Source: Kaistella flava (ex Peng et al. 2021)
GTDB taxonomy: Bacteria > Bacteroidota > Bacteroidia > Flavobacteriales > Weeksellaceae
NCBI RefSeq assembly: GCF_015191005.1
Contig: NZ_CP040442.1
Coordinates: 2,976,001 to 3,040,000, forward strand
DNA length: 64,000 nt
Direction of reading: 5' to 3'
In this document: positions 25,191 through 35,261 of the stretch, one piece after another
Position numbering within the stretch: position 1 is the first letter of the stretch
Layout of the letters: every line of letters starts with the position of its first letter
Notes under the pieces: generated by a model
What the model saw: the letters and a program-made list of their open reading frames with translations, nothing else
Database searches by the model: none
Told to the model about the DNA's origin: nothing
Position numbers and translations under genes: made by a program

Positions 25191-27596
25191 CTATTTTTCA
25201 ATTGCCAAATCAATAACTTCGCTCATTCGCTGCACGTAATTGATTTTCAAATTCTTAAGGTAATCCTTTTTGATTTCTTCTACATCTTTTCTGTTGGCTT
25301 CACAAAGAATGATTTCCTTGATTCCTGCTCTCGCTGCGGCGAGAAGTTTCTCTTTAATTCCACCGACAGGAAGAACTTTACCACGCAAGGTAATTTCTCC
25401 GGTCATCGCTAAGTGAGATTTCACTTTCTTATTTTTAAAGCTCGAAACAATAGATGTTAACATCGCGATTCCTGCAGAAGGTCCATCTTTCGGTGTTGCA
25501 CCTTCCGGAACATGAACGTGAATGTTATTTTTCTGAATGTCCTCAGATGAAATTCCTAACTCATCATGTTTTGCTTTGATGTATTCCAAAGCAATAGTTG
25601 CGGATTCTTTCATCACATTTCCGAGATTTCCAGTCATGGTTAAGTTTCCTTTTCCTTCACTCAAAATACTCTCAATAAAGAGAATGTCACCTCCGACTTG
25701 AGTCCAGGCTAAACCAGTTACAACTCCCGGAACTCCAGTGATTTCAGATAAGCTTTTAGGGCGCGGAACTCCCAAGATTTCATCGACTTTGTCCACCGTT
25801 ATTTTTGGATCGTATGCTTTTTCCATCGCAGTTTGCAACGCAACCCATCTTGCAATGGAAGCGATTTGTTTTTCCAAGCCACGAACTCCACTTTCAGAAG
25901 TATGCGCATCGATGATATGTTTCAATTCAGCATTGCCGAGTTTAAACGATTTTGCATCTAAACCATTTTCTTCCTGCTGTTTTTTAATGAGATGACGTTT
26001 TGCGATTTCTACCTTTTCTTCTAAAGTATAACCGGAAATTTCGATAATTTCCATTCGGTCAAGAAGTGGTCTCTGAACTGTAGAAAGTGAATTTGCAGTT
26101 GCAATAAACATCACTTTCGATAAGTCATAACCCATTTCTAAAAAGTTATCATAGAAAGAATTATTTTGTTCAGGATCCAAAACTTCTAATAAAGCAGAAC
26201 TTGGATCGCCGTGAATGCCAGTAGCAATTTTATCAATTTCATCTAAAACAATTACTGGATTTGAGGTTCCTGCTTTTTTAATGGATTGTAGAATTCGTCC
26301 TGCCATCGCACCAATATAGGTTTTACGGTGACCACGGATTTCTGATTCATCGTGAAGTCCACCTAAAGAAACACGGATGTATTTTCTGCCCAAAGAATCT
26401 GCAATCGATTTTCCTAATGAAGTTTTACCAACTCCCGGAGGACCGACTAAACATAAAATCGGCGATTTCATATTGTTTTTCAACTTTAGAACCGCCATGT
26501 GTTCTAAAATTCTTGTCTTGATATCTTCTAAACCGTAATGGGCTTTATCCAAAACTTTTTCGGCTTTAATAATATCAAAAACGTCTTTCGAATATTTCTC
26601 CCAAGGTAATTCTGTAAAGAAATCTAAGTAGTTTCGCTGAACATTATAGTCTGGGGAATTTGGATTTTGTCTTTGGAGACGGTTGATTTCTTTTTTGAAA
26701 TGTTCCTCAACTTCATCATTCCATTTTACTTTTTTAGCTTTTTCTAAAAGTTCCTCAACATCAGATTCTGGACCGCCGCCTAATTCATCTTGAATGGTTC
26801 TGATCTGCTGATTAAGGAAATATTCGCGCTGTTGTTTATCGAGATCTTTCGAAGTTTTATTGTGAATCTGACTTCTCAATTCTAATTTTCGAAATTCATC
26901 ATGCATCAAAGTGTAGCATTTTTCAGCACGAATCATTAGGTTTTTTTCTTCCAGTAATTTCTGTTTTTCGTTTGGTGAAAAATTAGCGTTTGAACAAACA
27001 AAGTTTAATAAATCCTCATTGTCAGAAATGTTTTTAATGGCAAAGTTTGCAGCATTCGGAATGTTTGGATCAATGTCAATGATCTTCAACGCCAAATCTT
27101 TTACGTTTTCCAATAACGCTTCGTATTCTTCTTTTTTCTTGGTAGAAGTATCTTTAAGTTTAGTGATTTCTGCTTTGAAATAAGGTTTTGTCCCAGTGAA
27201 TTCTTTTACTTTAAATCTTTGGAAACCTCTTGTGATTGCGGTAATATTACCTTCAGGAAGTTTAATGATTTTGAGGATTTTCGCCAATGTTCCAACTTGA
27301 AATAAATCACCAGTCGTTGGATTTTCAATGCTGGAATTGTTTTGAGTAATGATTCCGATGTATTCATTATTCCGTTGTGCCTCCTCTAAAAGTTTGATCG
27401 ACATCTCTCTACCAGCGGTAATTGGGATAATTACTTTAGGAAACATCACCATATTCCTAACCGGAAGGATTGGAAATACAGTTTGTTCATTATTTTCATC
27501 GTGATCCAATATATCAGAAATGTTAATTTCTTCAGATACAATACCGAAAGCGTCGTCTAACATTTCGTCAAAGTTTAGGTCGTCAAATTCTGTCAT
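25191..27596 (-). CDS. lon: Endopeptidase La (Lon)
   Basis: From the ATG at 27596 the protein is 801 residues: an N-terminal substrate-binding domain ([13 protein letters not shown]), a coiled-coil region, the AAA+ module with Walker [10 protein letters not shown] and Walker [10 protein letters not shown], and the Ser-Lys protease domain (PKDGPSAG with the catalytic Ser, [11 protein letters not shown] with the Lys). It degrades misfolded and regulatory proteins in the cytoplasm. The acidic N-terminal extension of about 45 residues is usual in Bacteroidota. Confidence 0.98.
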   Translation of the reverse strand: MTEFDDLNFDEMLDDAFGIVSEEINISDILDHDENNEQTVFPILPVRNMVMFPKVIIPITAGREMSIKLLEEAQRNNEYIGIITQNNSSIENPTTGDLFQVGTLAKILKIIKLPEGNITAITRGFQRFKVKEFTGTKPYFKAEITKLKDTSTKKKEEYEALLENVKDLALKIIDIDPNIPNAANFAIKNISDNEDLLNFVCSNANFSPNEKQKLLEEKNLMIRAEKCYTLMHDEFRKLELRSQIHNKTSKDLDKQQREYFLNQQIRTIQDELGGGPESDVEELLEKAKKVKWNDEVEEHFKKEINRLQRQNPNSPDYNVQRNYLDFFTELPWEKYSKDVFDIIKAEKVLDKAHYGLEDIKTRILEHMAVLKLKNNMKSPILCLVGPPGVGKTSLGKSIADSLGRKYIRVSLGGLHDESEIRGHRKTYIGAMAGRILQSIKKAGTSNPVIVLDEIDKIATGIHGDPSSALLEVLDPEQNNSFYDNFLEMGYDLSKVMFIATANSLSTVQRPLLDRMEIIEISGYTLEEKVEIAKRHLIKKQQEENGLDAKSFKLGNAELKHIIDAHTSESGVRGLEKQIASIARWVALQTAMEKAYDPKITVDKVDEILGVPRPKSLSEITGVPGVVTGLAWTQVGGDILFIESILSEGKGNLTMTGNLGNVMKESATIALEYIKAKHDELGISSEDIQKNNIHVHVPEGATPKDGPSAGIAMLTSIVSSFKNKKVKSHLAMTGEITLRGKVLPVGGIKEKLLAAARAGIKEIILCEANRKDVEEIKKDYLKNLKINYVQRMSEVIDLAIEK

Positions 27597-27798
27597 AATA
27601 TTGTGGAATGACAAATTGTCATTTTTTATAGATTGTTAAAGGTGATTAGCCGTATTTAGTCGTTTAAGTACGGATATTAATAAGGTTAGTGTAATTTCAC
27701 AATCACTATGCCAAGCGAAAATTTAGACAAAATTACCATCAAACTGCCTCGTGTTTTAAATAAGTGTGCAATTTTTTTTCTAATCTGTTAAAAATGTG

Positions 27799-27806
27799 TA
27801 TTTTCG
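27799..27806 (+). promoter_or_regulatory. -7-like element before the PPIase gene
   Basis: TATTTTCG lies 26 bp before the ATG at 27832. If used, it rules out the longer start at 27796. Confidence 0.4.
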
Positions 27807-27831
27807 CAAACTGATAAAATTATACAAAAAA

Positions 27832-29976
27832 ATGGCAATTTTAGGACAAATAAGAAACAGACCTTGGCTTTTGATGGGGATTATTGCAGTTGCAATGTTG
27901 GCTTTCGTGGTGAATCCCGATAGTCTTGAAAAGCTATTTGGCGCAGAGCCAGGTGTTTACGGTAAAGTAAACGGAGAAGAGATTTCTAAAGAAGATTTCG
28001 ATGATCAACTTTTCATGCTTCAGCAGCAAGCCCAACAGCAAGGCCAACCTACAAAAGGATTGGAAGAGCAGACTTGGCAAATGTTAGTGCAGTCTAAACT
28101 CATCAAACAGCAGTTTGAGAAAATGGGTTTGACTTTAACAGAAGACATGTTCTGGAATCAATTGCAGTTTGATCCTATGTTTGCGCAGAATAAAGAGTTG
28201 TTTGACGAGAAAGGTAATTTCAAAGTTCAGGAACTTAAAAGTCAAGTAGAACAAATGAAAGGAACCAATGTTGAAGCATATAACAATTGGTTGAAAACAA
28301 GAAAATCGATCGAGTACAGAATGATGGCAAGACAACTTTTTGCCAACGTGACTACCGGGATTACCGCAAGCAAAAAAGAAGCTGAGGAAATCATGAAAGA
28401 AAGAGATCAACTTGCAGATATTGATTTTGTAAAAGTTGACTATACTCAGTATGCTCAAAAAAATCCAGTTAAAGTAACTACTACAGATTTATCTGATTAT
28501 ATTAATAAACATGCAATCTTGTTCAAAAGAGATGCAAGTAGAAATTTAGGACTTGTTTATTTTCCTGCCGCTCCAAGTGCGCAAGATGATACAGCTTCTG
28601 AAGCAGAAATCAATAAATTATTTAAAGGAGGAAGTGATTTAAGCGGAAATGAAAGTTTTCAAAATACAAAAAACGATTCTATGTTTATTGCATTGAATTC
28701 TGATTTACCATTTAACCCAAGCTATTTTTCAAAAGATCAGTTGCCAATGTCAATTAGAGACAAGGTGGCTACCGCAAGTATTGGTGAAACTTTCGGACCT
28801 TATAAAGAACAAAACTTCTATGTGGTTTCTAAGGTGTTAGATAAAAAAGCGTCTGATTCTACTTTGTCACGTCACATTTTAGTTTCTTACAAAGGAAATC
28901 AAGCTGGTGGTGATGCAACAAGAACGAAAGAACAAGCTAAAAAATTGGCAGATTCAATAGGTGCTGTTGTAAAAGCAGATCCATCTAAATTCACAGAATT
29001 CTTAAAGTATTCATCTGATCCAGGTTCTGCAGCACAAGGTGGAAGTGTGGGTTGGACTACTCCTGCTACACCATTCGTTCCAGAATACTTAAAGTTCTTG
29101 GCAACTAACGGAAAAGGAGCAACAGCAGTTGTAGAAACTCAGTACGGTTATCATATCATTAATATTGAAGATAAGAAATCAGGAGCGATGACTTATAAAG
29201 TGGCGAACTTAGTGAAAGCGATTAAAGCTTCTGATAAAACAGAAAACGAAATCTACACGAAAGCGACCAAGTTTATTCAGCAAGTTCAAGGAAAAAGTTT
29301 CAACGACTTTGCAAACATTGCGAAGAAAGATAATTACATTTTCTCTAATCCAACAGAGGTTGGAAGATTCCAAGGACAGCTTCCTGGTTTAGGAACTGAC
29401 AAAGATGACGATATCATCGCTTGGAGTTTTGACAAGAAAAGAAAGAAAGGGGATACTGATATTTTCACAGTAGACGGAACAGGTGATAAAATTGTTGCTT
29501 ACGTTAATGGAATCCAAGATGCAGGAACTGCAGATCCAGAAGCAGTAAGAGAACAAATCGAACCGATGGTGAAAAACAAATTGATGGCTAAGCAGATTTC
29601 TGATAAAATCACTGCAGCTAAAGCGACGAACTTAGATCAAATTGCTAAACTATTTGGAGTAACGAAACAATCTGCGCAAGTAAATATGTTGAACCCACAA
29701 GTTAATGGCGCAATGGAGCCAAGAGTTGCTGGAGCAGCATTTGGAGTTGCTAAAAATAAATTATCAAATCCTGTTGAAGGAATGACTGGAGTTTATGTAG
29801 TTTTGAAAAAATCTGAAACAACAAATAAACAACCTGGCGACCTTAAGCAAATGACTGAAGCGATTGCAGGACAGAACGCACAACAGTTTGGTCAAGCATT
29901 ATTAAAAAGCTTACAAGACAACGCAAAAATTAAAGATTATAGAATCGAACTTTATAATAAAGCTTCACAGCAATAA
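27832..29976 (+). CDS. PpiD-like membrane-anchored peptidylprolyl isomerase
   Basis: I choose the ATG at 27832 (MAILGQIRNRPW), giving 714 residues. The upstream ATG at 27796 lies before a promoter-like element. An N-terminal membrane helix (about 13-32) is followed by a SurA-type chaperone region and a parvulin domain around residues 345-450 (SRHILVSYKG, GSVGWTTPATPFVPEY, TQYGYHIINIED), then a long C-terminal region. PpiD-type proteins help fold exported proteins at the inner membrane. Followed by a terminator. Confidence 0.92.
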   Translation: MAILGQIRNRPWLLMGIIAVAMLAFVVNPDSLEKLFGAEPGVYGKVNGEEISKEDFDDQLFMLQQQAQQQGQPTKGLEEQTWQMLVQSKLIKQQFEKMGLTLTEDMFWNQLQFDPMFAQNKELFDEKGNFKVQELKSQVEQMKGTNVEAYNNWLKTRKSIEYRMMARQLFANVTTGITASKKEAEEIMKERDQLADIDFVKVDYTQYAQKNPVKVTTTDLSDYINKHAILFKRDASRNLGLVYFPAAPSAQDDTASEAEINKLFKGGSDLSGNESFQNTKNDSMFIALNSDLPFNPSYFSKDQLPMSIRDKVATASIGETFGPYKEQNFYVVSKVLDKKASDSTLSRHILVSYKGNQAGGDATRTKEQAKKLADSIGAVVKADPSKFTEFLKYSSDPGSAAQGGSVGWTTPATPFVPEYLKFLATNGKGATAVVETQYGYHIINIEDKKSGAMTYKVANLVKAIKASDKTENEIYTKATKFIQQVQGKSFNDFANIAKKDNYIFSNPTEVGRFQGQLPGLGTDKDDDIIAWSFDKKRKKGDTDIFTVDGTGDKIVAYVNGIQDAGTADPEAVREQIEPMVKNKLMAKQISDKITAAKATNLDQIAKLFGVTKQSAQVNMLNPQVNGAMEPRVAGAAFGVAKNKLSNPVEGMTGVYVVLKKSETTNKQPGDLKQMTEAIAGQNAQQFGQALLKSLQDNAKIKDYRIELYNKASQQ

Positions 29977-29999
29977 TTTTTAAAATAAAATAATTGATA

Positions 30000-30028
30000 A
30001 AAGCGACCTTTTACGGGTCGCTTTTTTT
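30000..30028 (+). terminator. Terminator of the PPIase gene
   Basis: AAAGCGACC (30000-30008) pairs with GGTCGCTTT (30016-30024), followed by a T run. Confidence 0.92.
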
Positions 30029-30073
30029 GTTTCTGGTTTCCGTGCTTTTATCGGAGGTTTATTTAAAATGTAT

Positions 30074-30081
30074 TATATTTG
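30074..30081 (+). promoter_or_regulatory. -7 element before mlaD
   Basis: TATATTTG lies 20 bp before the GTG start at 30102. No clear -33 element is seen. Confidence 0.5.
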
Positions 30082-30101
30082 TCCCCTAAAATTAAAGAAA
30101 A

Positions 30102-31052
30102 GTGAAATTCACAAAAGAAATAAAAGCAGGACTTATAGCCATTTTAGCGATTATTGGATTCGTATTTTTATTCCAGTTTATGAAGGGAAAGAGTCTCTTC
30201 ACTACAGATAATATTTTTTATGCGAAGTTTGATAATGTTGAAGGGTTGGCGGCTTCTAATCCCGTATCCATAAACGGTTTAAAAGTTGGACAGGTTGATA
30301 AAATCATTCCCGTTACTGAGAAAAATGGGCAAATACATTTTGTAGTAAAGGTAATTATTGATGATGATTTTCAGTTTTCTAAAAAATCAACTTTAGAGAT
30401 TTTTGAACCGGGATTGATGTCTGGAAAAGAAATGCGACTCAATCTACAATACGGTAATCCAATGGCAAAAGATGGCGATACACTTTCCGGTAGCTTCCAA
30501 CTTTCGATGATGAATAACATTTCATCTCAAGTGGGTCCCGTAAAAGATCAATTGCAGACCGTGTTAAAAAGAGTAGATTCTTTAACGAATAATGCTAATA
30601 AAATTTTCGATGATCAAAACCGTGCAGAAATTCGTGCTTTATTGAATAATTTAAATAAAACGGTTGCGGCTTTTGAAGGAACTTCAAAACAAACGAATGC
30701 TCTTTTGGCCAATAATGACCCGCGTATTCAGAAAGTGTTAGACAATGCTAATCTTGCGACTTTAAGTGCAAAATCTACAATTGATAAATATGGTAGAGTT
30801 GCAGATGAAGTTGATGTACAGAAATTGAATAATACCATCGATAAGCTAAGTCTTACTGCAGATAAATTGAACGGTATTATTACAGGCATACAAAACGGTG
30901 AAGGAAGTCTTGGTAAACTCACAAAAGATGAGCAACTTTACGATAATCTAAATCAGACTGCCGAAAATATGAATAAATTAGTAGAAGATTTAAAAGCAAA
31001 TCCTAAGAGATATTTAAATTTCTCAGTTTTCGGAAAGAATAACAAAGACTAA
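30102..31052 (+). CDS. mlaD: MCE-domain protein, MlaD-like
   Basis: The 316-residue protein begins with GTG. It has one N-terminal membrane helix (about 9-25), a single MCE domain (about 36-115, with VEGLAASNPVSINGLKVGQVDKI and FEPGLMSGKEMRLN) and a long helical C-terminus. MCE proteins form hexameric rings that pass lipids across the periplasm, fed by MlaE/MlaF. The matching permease and ATPase are at 16263-17824, so the system is split. It is followed closely by a two-gene iron-sulfur module. Confidence 0.93.
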   Translation: MKFTKEIKAGLIAILAIIGFVFLFQFMKGKSLFTTDNIFYAKFDNVEGLAASNPVSINGLKVGQVDKIIPVTEKNGQIHFVVKVIIDDDFQFSKKSTLEIFEPGLMSGKEMRLNLQYGNPMAKDGDTLSGSFQLSMMNNISSQVGPVKDQLQTVLKRVDSLTNNANKIFDDQNRAEIRALLNNLNKTVAAFEGTSKQTNALLANNDPRIQKVLDNANLATLSAKSTIDKYGRVADEVDVQKLNNTIDKLSLTADKLNGIITGIQNGEGSLGKLTKDEQLYDNLNQTAENMNKLVEDLKANPKRYLNFSVFGKNNKD

Positions 31053-31063
31053 AACCATTCAAT

Positions 31064-32392
31064 ATGCAGTATATTGACAATATTATTTTCTTCATCGCCC
31101 TTGTTGTAGGGTTCGGACTTTTTTTTAAAAGCTTGAAGGAAATCCACCGAAACATAAAGCTCGGTAAAGAAAGCAATCGCTCGGATCAAAAAGCAAAACG
31201 CTGGGAAACCATGTCGAAAGTCGCTCTTGGTCAAAGTAAAATGGGAAAGAGACCTATTGCTGGATTTTTTCATGTCATCGTTTATGTTGGATTTGTTATT
31301 ATCAATATCGAGTTGCTCGAAATTATTGTTGATGGGATTTTCGGAACCCACCGATTTTTAGCAAGCATTTTCGGAAATTCATTATACGGAGCTTTCACCG
31401 CAACTTTAGAAGTTTTAGCGATTCTTGTTGTTATTGCCGTTGTCGTTTTCTTCATCAGAAGAAATTTCTACGGAGTTAAGCGTTTAACGATGAAAGAGCT
31501 TTTTGGTTGGCCAAAACATGATGCGAACTGGATTTTAATTATTGAGTTTGCTTTAATGGTTGCGTTCTTAACCATGAATGCTTCAGACTGGGTTTTACAA
31601 CAAAGAGAAGTTCTGGCTGCTCACGGCAGTTTCCCAATTTCCTCCAATTTATTAGGTCCAATATTTCAGAACTTCGGTGATGGGACGTTAATTTATACTG
31701 AGAGAGGAGCGTGGTGGTTTCACTTTATGGGGATTCTATTCTTCATGAATTATCTTTATTATTCAAAACATCTTCATATTATATTAGCTTTTCCAAATAC
31801 GTGGTTTGCTAATTTAGAACCGAAAGGAAAATTCAATAATTTAGATTCTGTTACTGCAGAAATTAAGTTAATGATGGATCCAAATGCTGATCCTTATGCA
31901 GCAGCGCCGGACGCAGATCCAAACGCCGTTCCTGAAAAATTTGGAGCAAGTGATATTTTTGATTTAAAGCAAGTTCAATTACTTAATGCTTATTCTTGTA
32001 CGGAATGTGGACGTTGTACCGCAGTTTGTCCGGCAAATATTACTGGTAAGAAATTGTCTCCGCGTAAAATCATGATGGATACGCGTGACCGAATTGAAGA
32101 AGTTGGTAAGAACATTAATAAAAATGGAAAATTCGTAGATGACGGTAAAAAGTTATTAGATGATCATATTCAAAGAGAAGAACTTTGGGCTTGTACCACT
32201 TGTAATGCTTGTGTAGAAGCTTGTCCTATTCTGATTGATCCGCTTTCTATTATTGTTGAAATGCGTAGATTCCTAGTAATGGAGCAGTCTGCAGCGCCAC
32301 AAGAACTCAATCAGATGATGACCAATATTGAAAATAATGCCGCGCCTTGGCAGTATAATCAAGCCGATCGCTTGAATTGGGCAAAAGAATAA
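31064..32392 (+). CDS. Membrane iron-sulfur subunit, HdrE/NarI-like helices plus two 4Fe-4S sites
   Basis: The 442-residue protein has about five to six membrane helices in its first 240 residues, then a cytoplasmic ferredoxin-like part. That part has two cluster motifs, CTECGRCTAVCP (about residues 309-320) and CTTCNACVEACP (about 382-393). This is the layout of the membrane and electron-transfer subunit of heterodisulfide-reductase-like or GlcF-like quinone oxidoreductases. Its partner with cysteine-rich domains follows. No flavoprotein dehydrogenase is adjacent, so the electron donor is unknown. Confidence 0.88.
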   Translation: MQYIDNIIFFIALVVGFGLFFKSLKEIHRNIKLGKESNRSDQKAKRWETMSKVALGQSKMGKRPIAGFFHVIVYVGFVIINIELLEIIVDGIFGTHRFLASIFGNSLYGAFTATLEVLAILVVIAVVVFFIRRNFYGVKRLTMKELFGWPKHDANWILIIEFALMVAFLTMNASDWVLQQREVLAAHGSFPISSNLLGPIFQNFGDGTLIYTERGAWWFHFMGILFFMNYLYYSKHLHIILAFPNTWFANLEPKGKFNNLDSVTAEIKLMMDPNADPYAAAPDADPNAVPEKFGASDIFDLKQVQLLNAYSCTECGRCTAVCPANITGKKLSPRKIMMDTRDRIEEVGKNINKNGKFVDDGKKLLDDHIQREELWACTTCNACVEACPILIDPLSIIVEMRRFLVMEQSAAPQELNQMMTNIENNAAPWQYNQADRLNWAKE

Positions 32393-32473
32393 TTTAACAA
32401 AGTACAAATTTAACAATGTAACAATATTCTAAAATTGGTTAACTGTTACATTGATATATCGATAAATTAAATA

Positions 32474-33256
32474 ATGGATTTCACTATAAAAACAATGGCA
32501 GAATATGCTGCCGAAGGAAAAATGCCAGAGGTTCTATTTTTTGTAGGATGTATGGGAAGTTTTGATGATCGTGCAAAAAAAGTTACCAAATCGTTATGTA
32601 AAATTTTACATAAAGTTGGGGTAGAGTTTGCGGTATTAGGTCAGGAAGAATCTTGTAATGGTGATCCTGCGAAGCGTGCCGGTAACGAGTTCATTTTCCA
32701 GATGATGGCGCATACCAATATCGAAATTATGAATGGATATGGCGTGAAGAAAATCGTAACCGCTTGTCCACATTGTTTTAATATTATCAAAAATGAATAT
32801 CCGGGATTAGGTGGGAATTATGAAGTTCTTCACCACACTCAATTCCTTAGAAAATTAATGGAAGAAGGTCGTCTGAAAATTGAAGGCGGAACTTTCAAAG
32901 GAAAGAAAATCATCTTCCACGATCCATGTTATTTAGGTAGAGGAAACGGAGAATATGAAGCGCCAAGACAACTTCTACAAAAATTAGACGCCGAATTGGT
33001 TGAAATGAAACGTTGCAAATCCAACGGTTTATGTTGTGGAGCAGGTGGTGCACAAATGTTTAAAGAACCTGAAAAAGGCAATAAAGACATTAACGTTGAA
33101 CGAACTGAAGAAGCTTTAAGCGAAAGTCCAAATATTATCGCAACAGGTTGTCCGTTCTGTAATACTATGATGACCGATGGCGTTAAACATTTCAATAACA
33201 CTGAAGTTTCTGTAAAAGATATCGCAGAACTTTTAGCTGAAGCCGAAGATTTATAA
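32474..33256 (+). CDS. CCG-domain iron-sulfur protein (HdrB/HdrD/LutA-like)
   Basis: The 260-residue protein has two cysteine-rich domains. The first has SCNGDPAKRAGNE and ACPHC; the second has HDPCYLGR, the full CCG in GLCCGAGG, and GCPFC. These domains bind a noncubane 4Fe-4S cluster in heterodisulfide reductase and related proteins. It is 81 bp downstream of the membrane subunit and likely forms a complex with it. The first domain has only one Cys at the CCG position. Confidence 0.88.
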   Translation: MDFTIKTMAEYAAEGKMPEVLFFVGCMGSFDDRAKKVTKSLCKILHKVGVEFAVLGQEESCNGDPAKRAGNEFIFQMMAHTNIEIMNGYGVKKIVTACPHCFNIIKNEYPGLGGNYEVLHHTQFLRKLMEEGRLKIEGGTFKGKKIIFHDPCYLGRGNGEYEAPRQLLQKLDAELVEMKRCKSNGLCCGAGGAQMFKEPEKGNKDINVERTEEALSESPNIIATGCPFCNTMMTDGVKHFNNTEVSVKDIAELLAEAEDL

Positions 33257-33432
33257 TGAATAAAAAGTTAGAGTATTTTTTAATTATCGCAGGTTTCCTG
33301 TTATTAATCTTAAACCTTTGGTCAGCAGATTTTGATCGTTCTAAAATAAATTTTTTTAGTGCAGGAGCAAGTCTCTTAATGGTAGTTTACGGAATTTTGA
33401 AATTAACAAAGAAGCAGAAAAATGAAAATTGA
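33256..33432 (+). CDS. 58-residue two-helix membrane protein
   Basis: The ATG shares a base with the stop of the preceding Fe-S gene (TAATG), and the frame runs to the TGA at 33430-33432, overlapping the next gene by 11 bp. The product (MNKKLEYFLIIAGFLLLI...) has two hydrophobic helices at about 7-22 and 33-49 and a Lys-rich tail. The tight overlaps on both sides indicate translational coupling and support that it is real. No family is recognised. The gene is easily missed because of its size. Confidence 0.72.
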   Translation: MNKKLEYFLIIAGFLLLILNLWSADFDRSKINFFSAGASLLMVVYGILKLTKKQKNEN

Positions 33433-33913
33433 AGAATCAACAATAGTTGAAACCAACGATTATAGGGTAATTATTTATCCAGCCTCAAGAACTTTCACAC
33501 CGAAAGAAAGTAAAGTAATTACGGAGAAATTATATGATTTTTTGGCAACTTGGGCTGCTCATGGAAAACCTCTTTCATCTTCTTTTAAAATTGAAAAAAA
33601 TCAATTTATCATCGTATGTGTTGATGAAGATGTAGAAGCAGCATCTGGTTGTTCAATCGATGCGTTAGGAGGTGTAATGAGAGAAATCGATCAGGAATTC
33701 CAATTAGGTTTATTCGATCGAATGAAAGCAACTTTTGTTGAAAATGGTGAAGTTAAAACCATGAAATTGCAAGATTTCAGAAGCGGTTTAAAATCGGGTG
33801 AAATCTCAAAAGAAATTGAAGTTTATGACTTTTCTAAAAATACCTACGTTGCTTTTCTAAGCGATTTCCTTTTGCCTTTAAGAAGAAGTTGGGCTGGGAT
33901 TTATGTAGATTGA
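33422..33913 (+). CDS. Conserved protein of unknown function, often labelled ABC transporter ATPase
   Basis: The 163-residue protein starts inside the preceding small gene. It has no Walker A, Walker B or signature motif, so it cannot be an ABC ATPase, although I recall homologues in flavobacteria being named that way. It is a compact soluble alpha/beta protein with VIIYPASRTFTP near the start and LLPLRRSWAGIYVD at the end. Its operon position after the iron-sulfur module suggests a related role, which is inference. Confidence 0.8.
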   Translation: MKIEESTIVETNDYRVIIYPASRTFTPKESKVITEKLYDFLATWAAHGKPLSSSFKIEKNQFIIVCVDEDVEAASGCSIDALGGVMREIDQEFQLGLFDRMKATFVENGEVKTMKLQDFRSGLKSGEISKEIEVYDFSKNTYVAFLSDFLLPLRRSWAGIYVD

Positions 33914-33935
33914 AAATGTTTTTTTAAAATATTCG

Positions 33936-33970
33936 AAACCCTTTGAGTCTATACTTAAAGGGTTTTTTGT
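33936..33970 (+). terminator. Terminator of the mlaD/Fe-S operon
   Basis: AAACCCTTTGAG (33936-33947) pairs with CTTAAAGGGTTT, with one mismatch, then a T run. Confidence 0.85.
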
Positions 33971-33996
33971 TGCTCTTAATTAAAACCGTATTTTTG
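33966..33996 (+). promoter_or_regulatory. Promoter of the glycosyltransferase gene
   Basis: TTTG at 33966-33969 and TATTTTTG at 33989-33996 are 19 bp apart, 16 bp before the ATG at 34013. The -33 element overlaps the tail of the preceding terminator. Confidence 0.6.
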
Positions 33997-34012
33997 TTTA
34001 TTAAGTTAATAG

Positions 34013-35137
34013 ATGCGCTACAAAATTCTTTTTATCTCCTCCTGGTTTCCAAATAAATTGGAGCCGACCAATGGTAATTTCGTACAGCGACATGCAGAAG
34101 CAGTTTCTCGTCTTCATGATGTAGAAGTTTTACATTCCATTGGAGATGCTACTCAAATAGAAACTTATCTCTTCGATGATAAAATCATTAATGGAATCAG
34201 AACATTAATTGTTTATTATAAAAATTCCAAGAATCCAGTTCTTAATTTTATTCGCCGAATAAAAGCTTATCAAATGGGTTTTTCGAGATTGCAGAAGCCG
34301 GATTTAGTTCATGCTAACGTTCTTCATAATTCGATGTTATTTGCGGTTTATCTAAAGAGAAAATTCAAAATTCCATTTGTAATTACCGAGCATTGGTCTG
34401 GCTTTCTGAAAATGAATCATAATCAACTTTCTAAATCTCAGATGTTCGTTGCTAAAATAATTGCGAATAATGCTGAATTTGTTTTACCCGTCAGTCAATA
34501 TCTTTTAAATGATTTAATGGAATTAGATTGGAAAACTAAGTTTGATGTTGTTGGAAATGTCGTAGATACCCAATTGTTTAAATTAAAATCAACATCGGAA
34601 AATAAATCTTTTACTTTTTTACATATCTCTAATTTAATTCAACTCAAAAATCCAGAAAAGATTATTGTTGCTGCTTTGAAGTTGCGCACCGAATTTGATA
34701 ATTTCGAATTGCATATTGGCGGTGATGGCGATGTTGAAAAATTAAATAAAATAGTCAAAGAGAATAAGGCAGAAAATTTCATTAAAACCTTTTCAATGTT
34801 GACTTTAAATGAAGTTGCTGAAAAAATGAGTGGCAGTGATTGCTTTATTTTGTTTAGTAATTATGAAAATTTTCCATGTGTATTATTAGAATCACTTTCT
34901 ACCGGCACGCCAGCAATAGCGACTAAAGTTGGAGGGATTCCAGAAATTATTAATGATAAAAATGGAGTGCTTATCTCTAATTCTGAGGAGGAATTGTATC
35001 TAGCCATAAAAGCAGTTGTACAGAAAAAAGTGGAGTTTGCCGATTCTAATGATTTGCATCAATTTGTAGACGAAAATTTTTCGATTGAAATAATTTCGAA
35101 AAAATTTGATATAATTTATCAGCAGATTTTATCTTAA
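34013..35137 (+). CDS. Glycosyltransferase family 4
   Basis: The 374-residue GT-B enzyme has the N-terminal SSWFPNKLEPTNGNFVQRHAEAV segment, VLHNSMLFAVYLKRK and ITEHWSG. In its C-terminal half it has the nucleotide-sugar region with LLESLSTGTPAIATKVGGIPEI, including the EX7E-type Glu. It adds a sugar to a lipid-linked or nascent glycan in the cytoplasm. It is followed by a flippase, so it may belong to a small surface-polysaccharide pathway; the sugar is unknown. Confidence 0.93.
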   Translation: MRYKILFISSWFPNKLEPTNGNFVQRHAEAVSRLHDVEVLHSIGDATQIETYLFDDKIINGIRTLIVYYKNSKNPVLNFIRRIKAYQMGFSRLQKPDLVHANVLHNSMLFAVYLKRKFKIPFVITEHWSGFLKMNHNQLSKSQMFVAKIIANNAEFVLPVSQYLLNDLMELDWKTKFDVVGNVVDTQLFKLKSTSENKSFTFLHISNLIQLKNPEKIIVAALKLRTEFDNFELHIGGDGDVEKLNKIVKENKAENFIKTFSMLTLNEVAEKMSGSDCFILFSNYENFPCVLLESLSTGTPAIATKVGGIPEIINDKNGVLISNSEEELYLAIKAVVQKKVEFADSNDLHQFVDENFSIEIISKKFDIIYQQILS

Positions 35138-35261
35138 GAAAAGAAGATTTCTTAAAAAATTCCGTAATTTCAATTTTTTAAAATCGACCAGAAATTCTTT
35201 GTGTCAAAGTAGATATGATTAAAATAAAAACTGCAAATCAGAGATAATTTATTTAAAATAG

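Noticed and set aside
33422..33913. ABC transporter ATPase label
   Set aside because: No Walker A, Walker B or signature motif is present.
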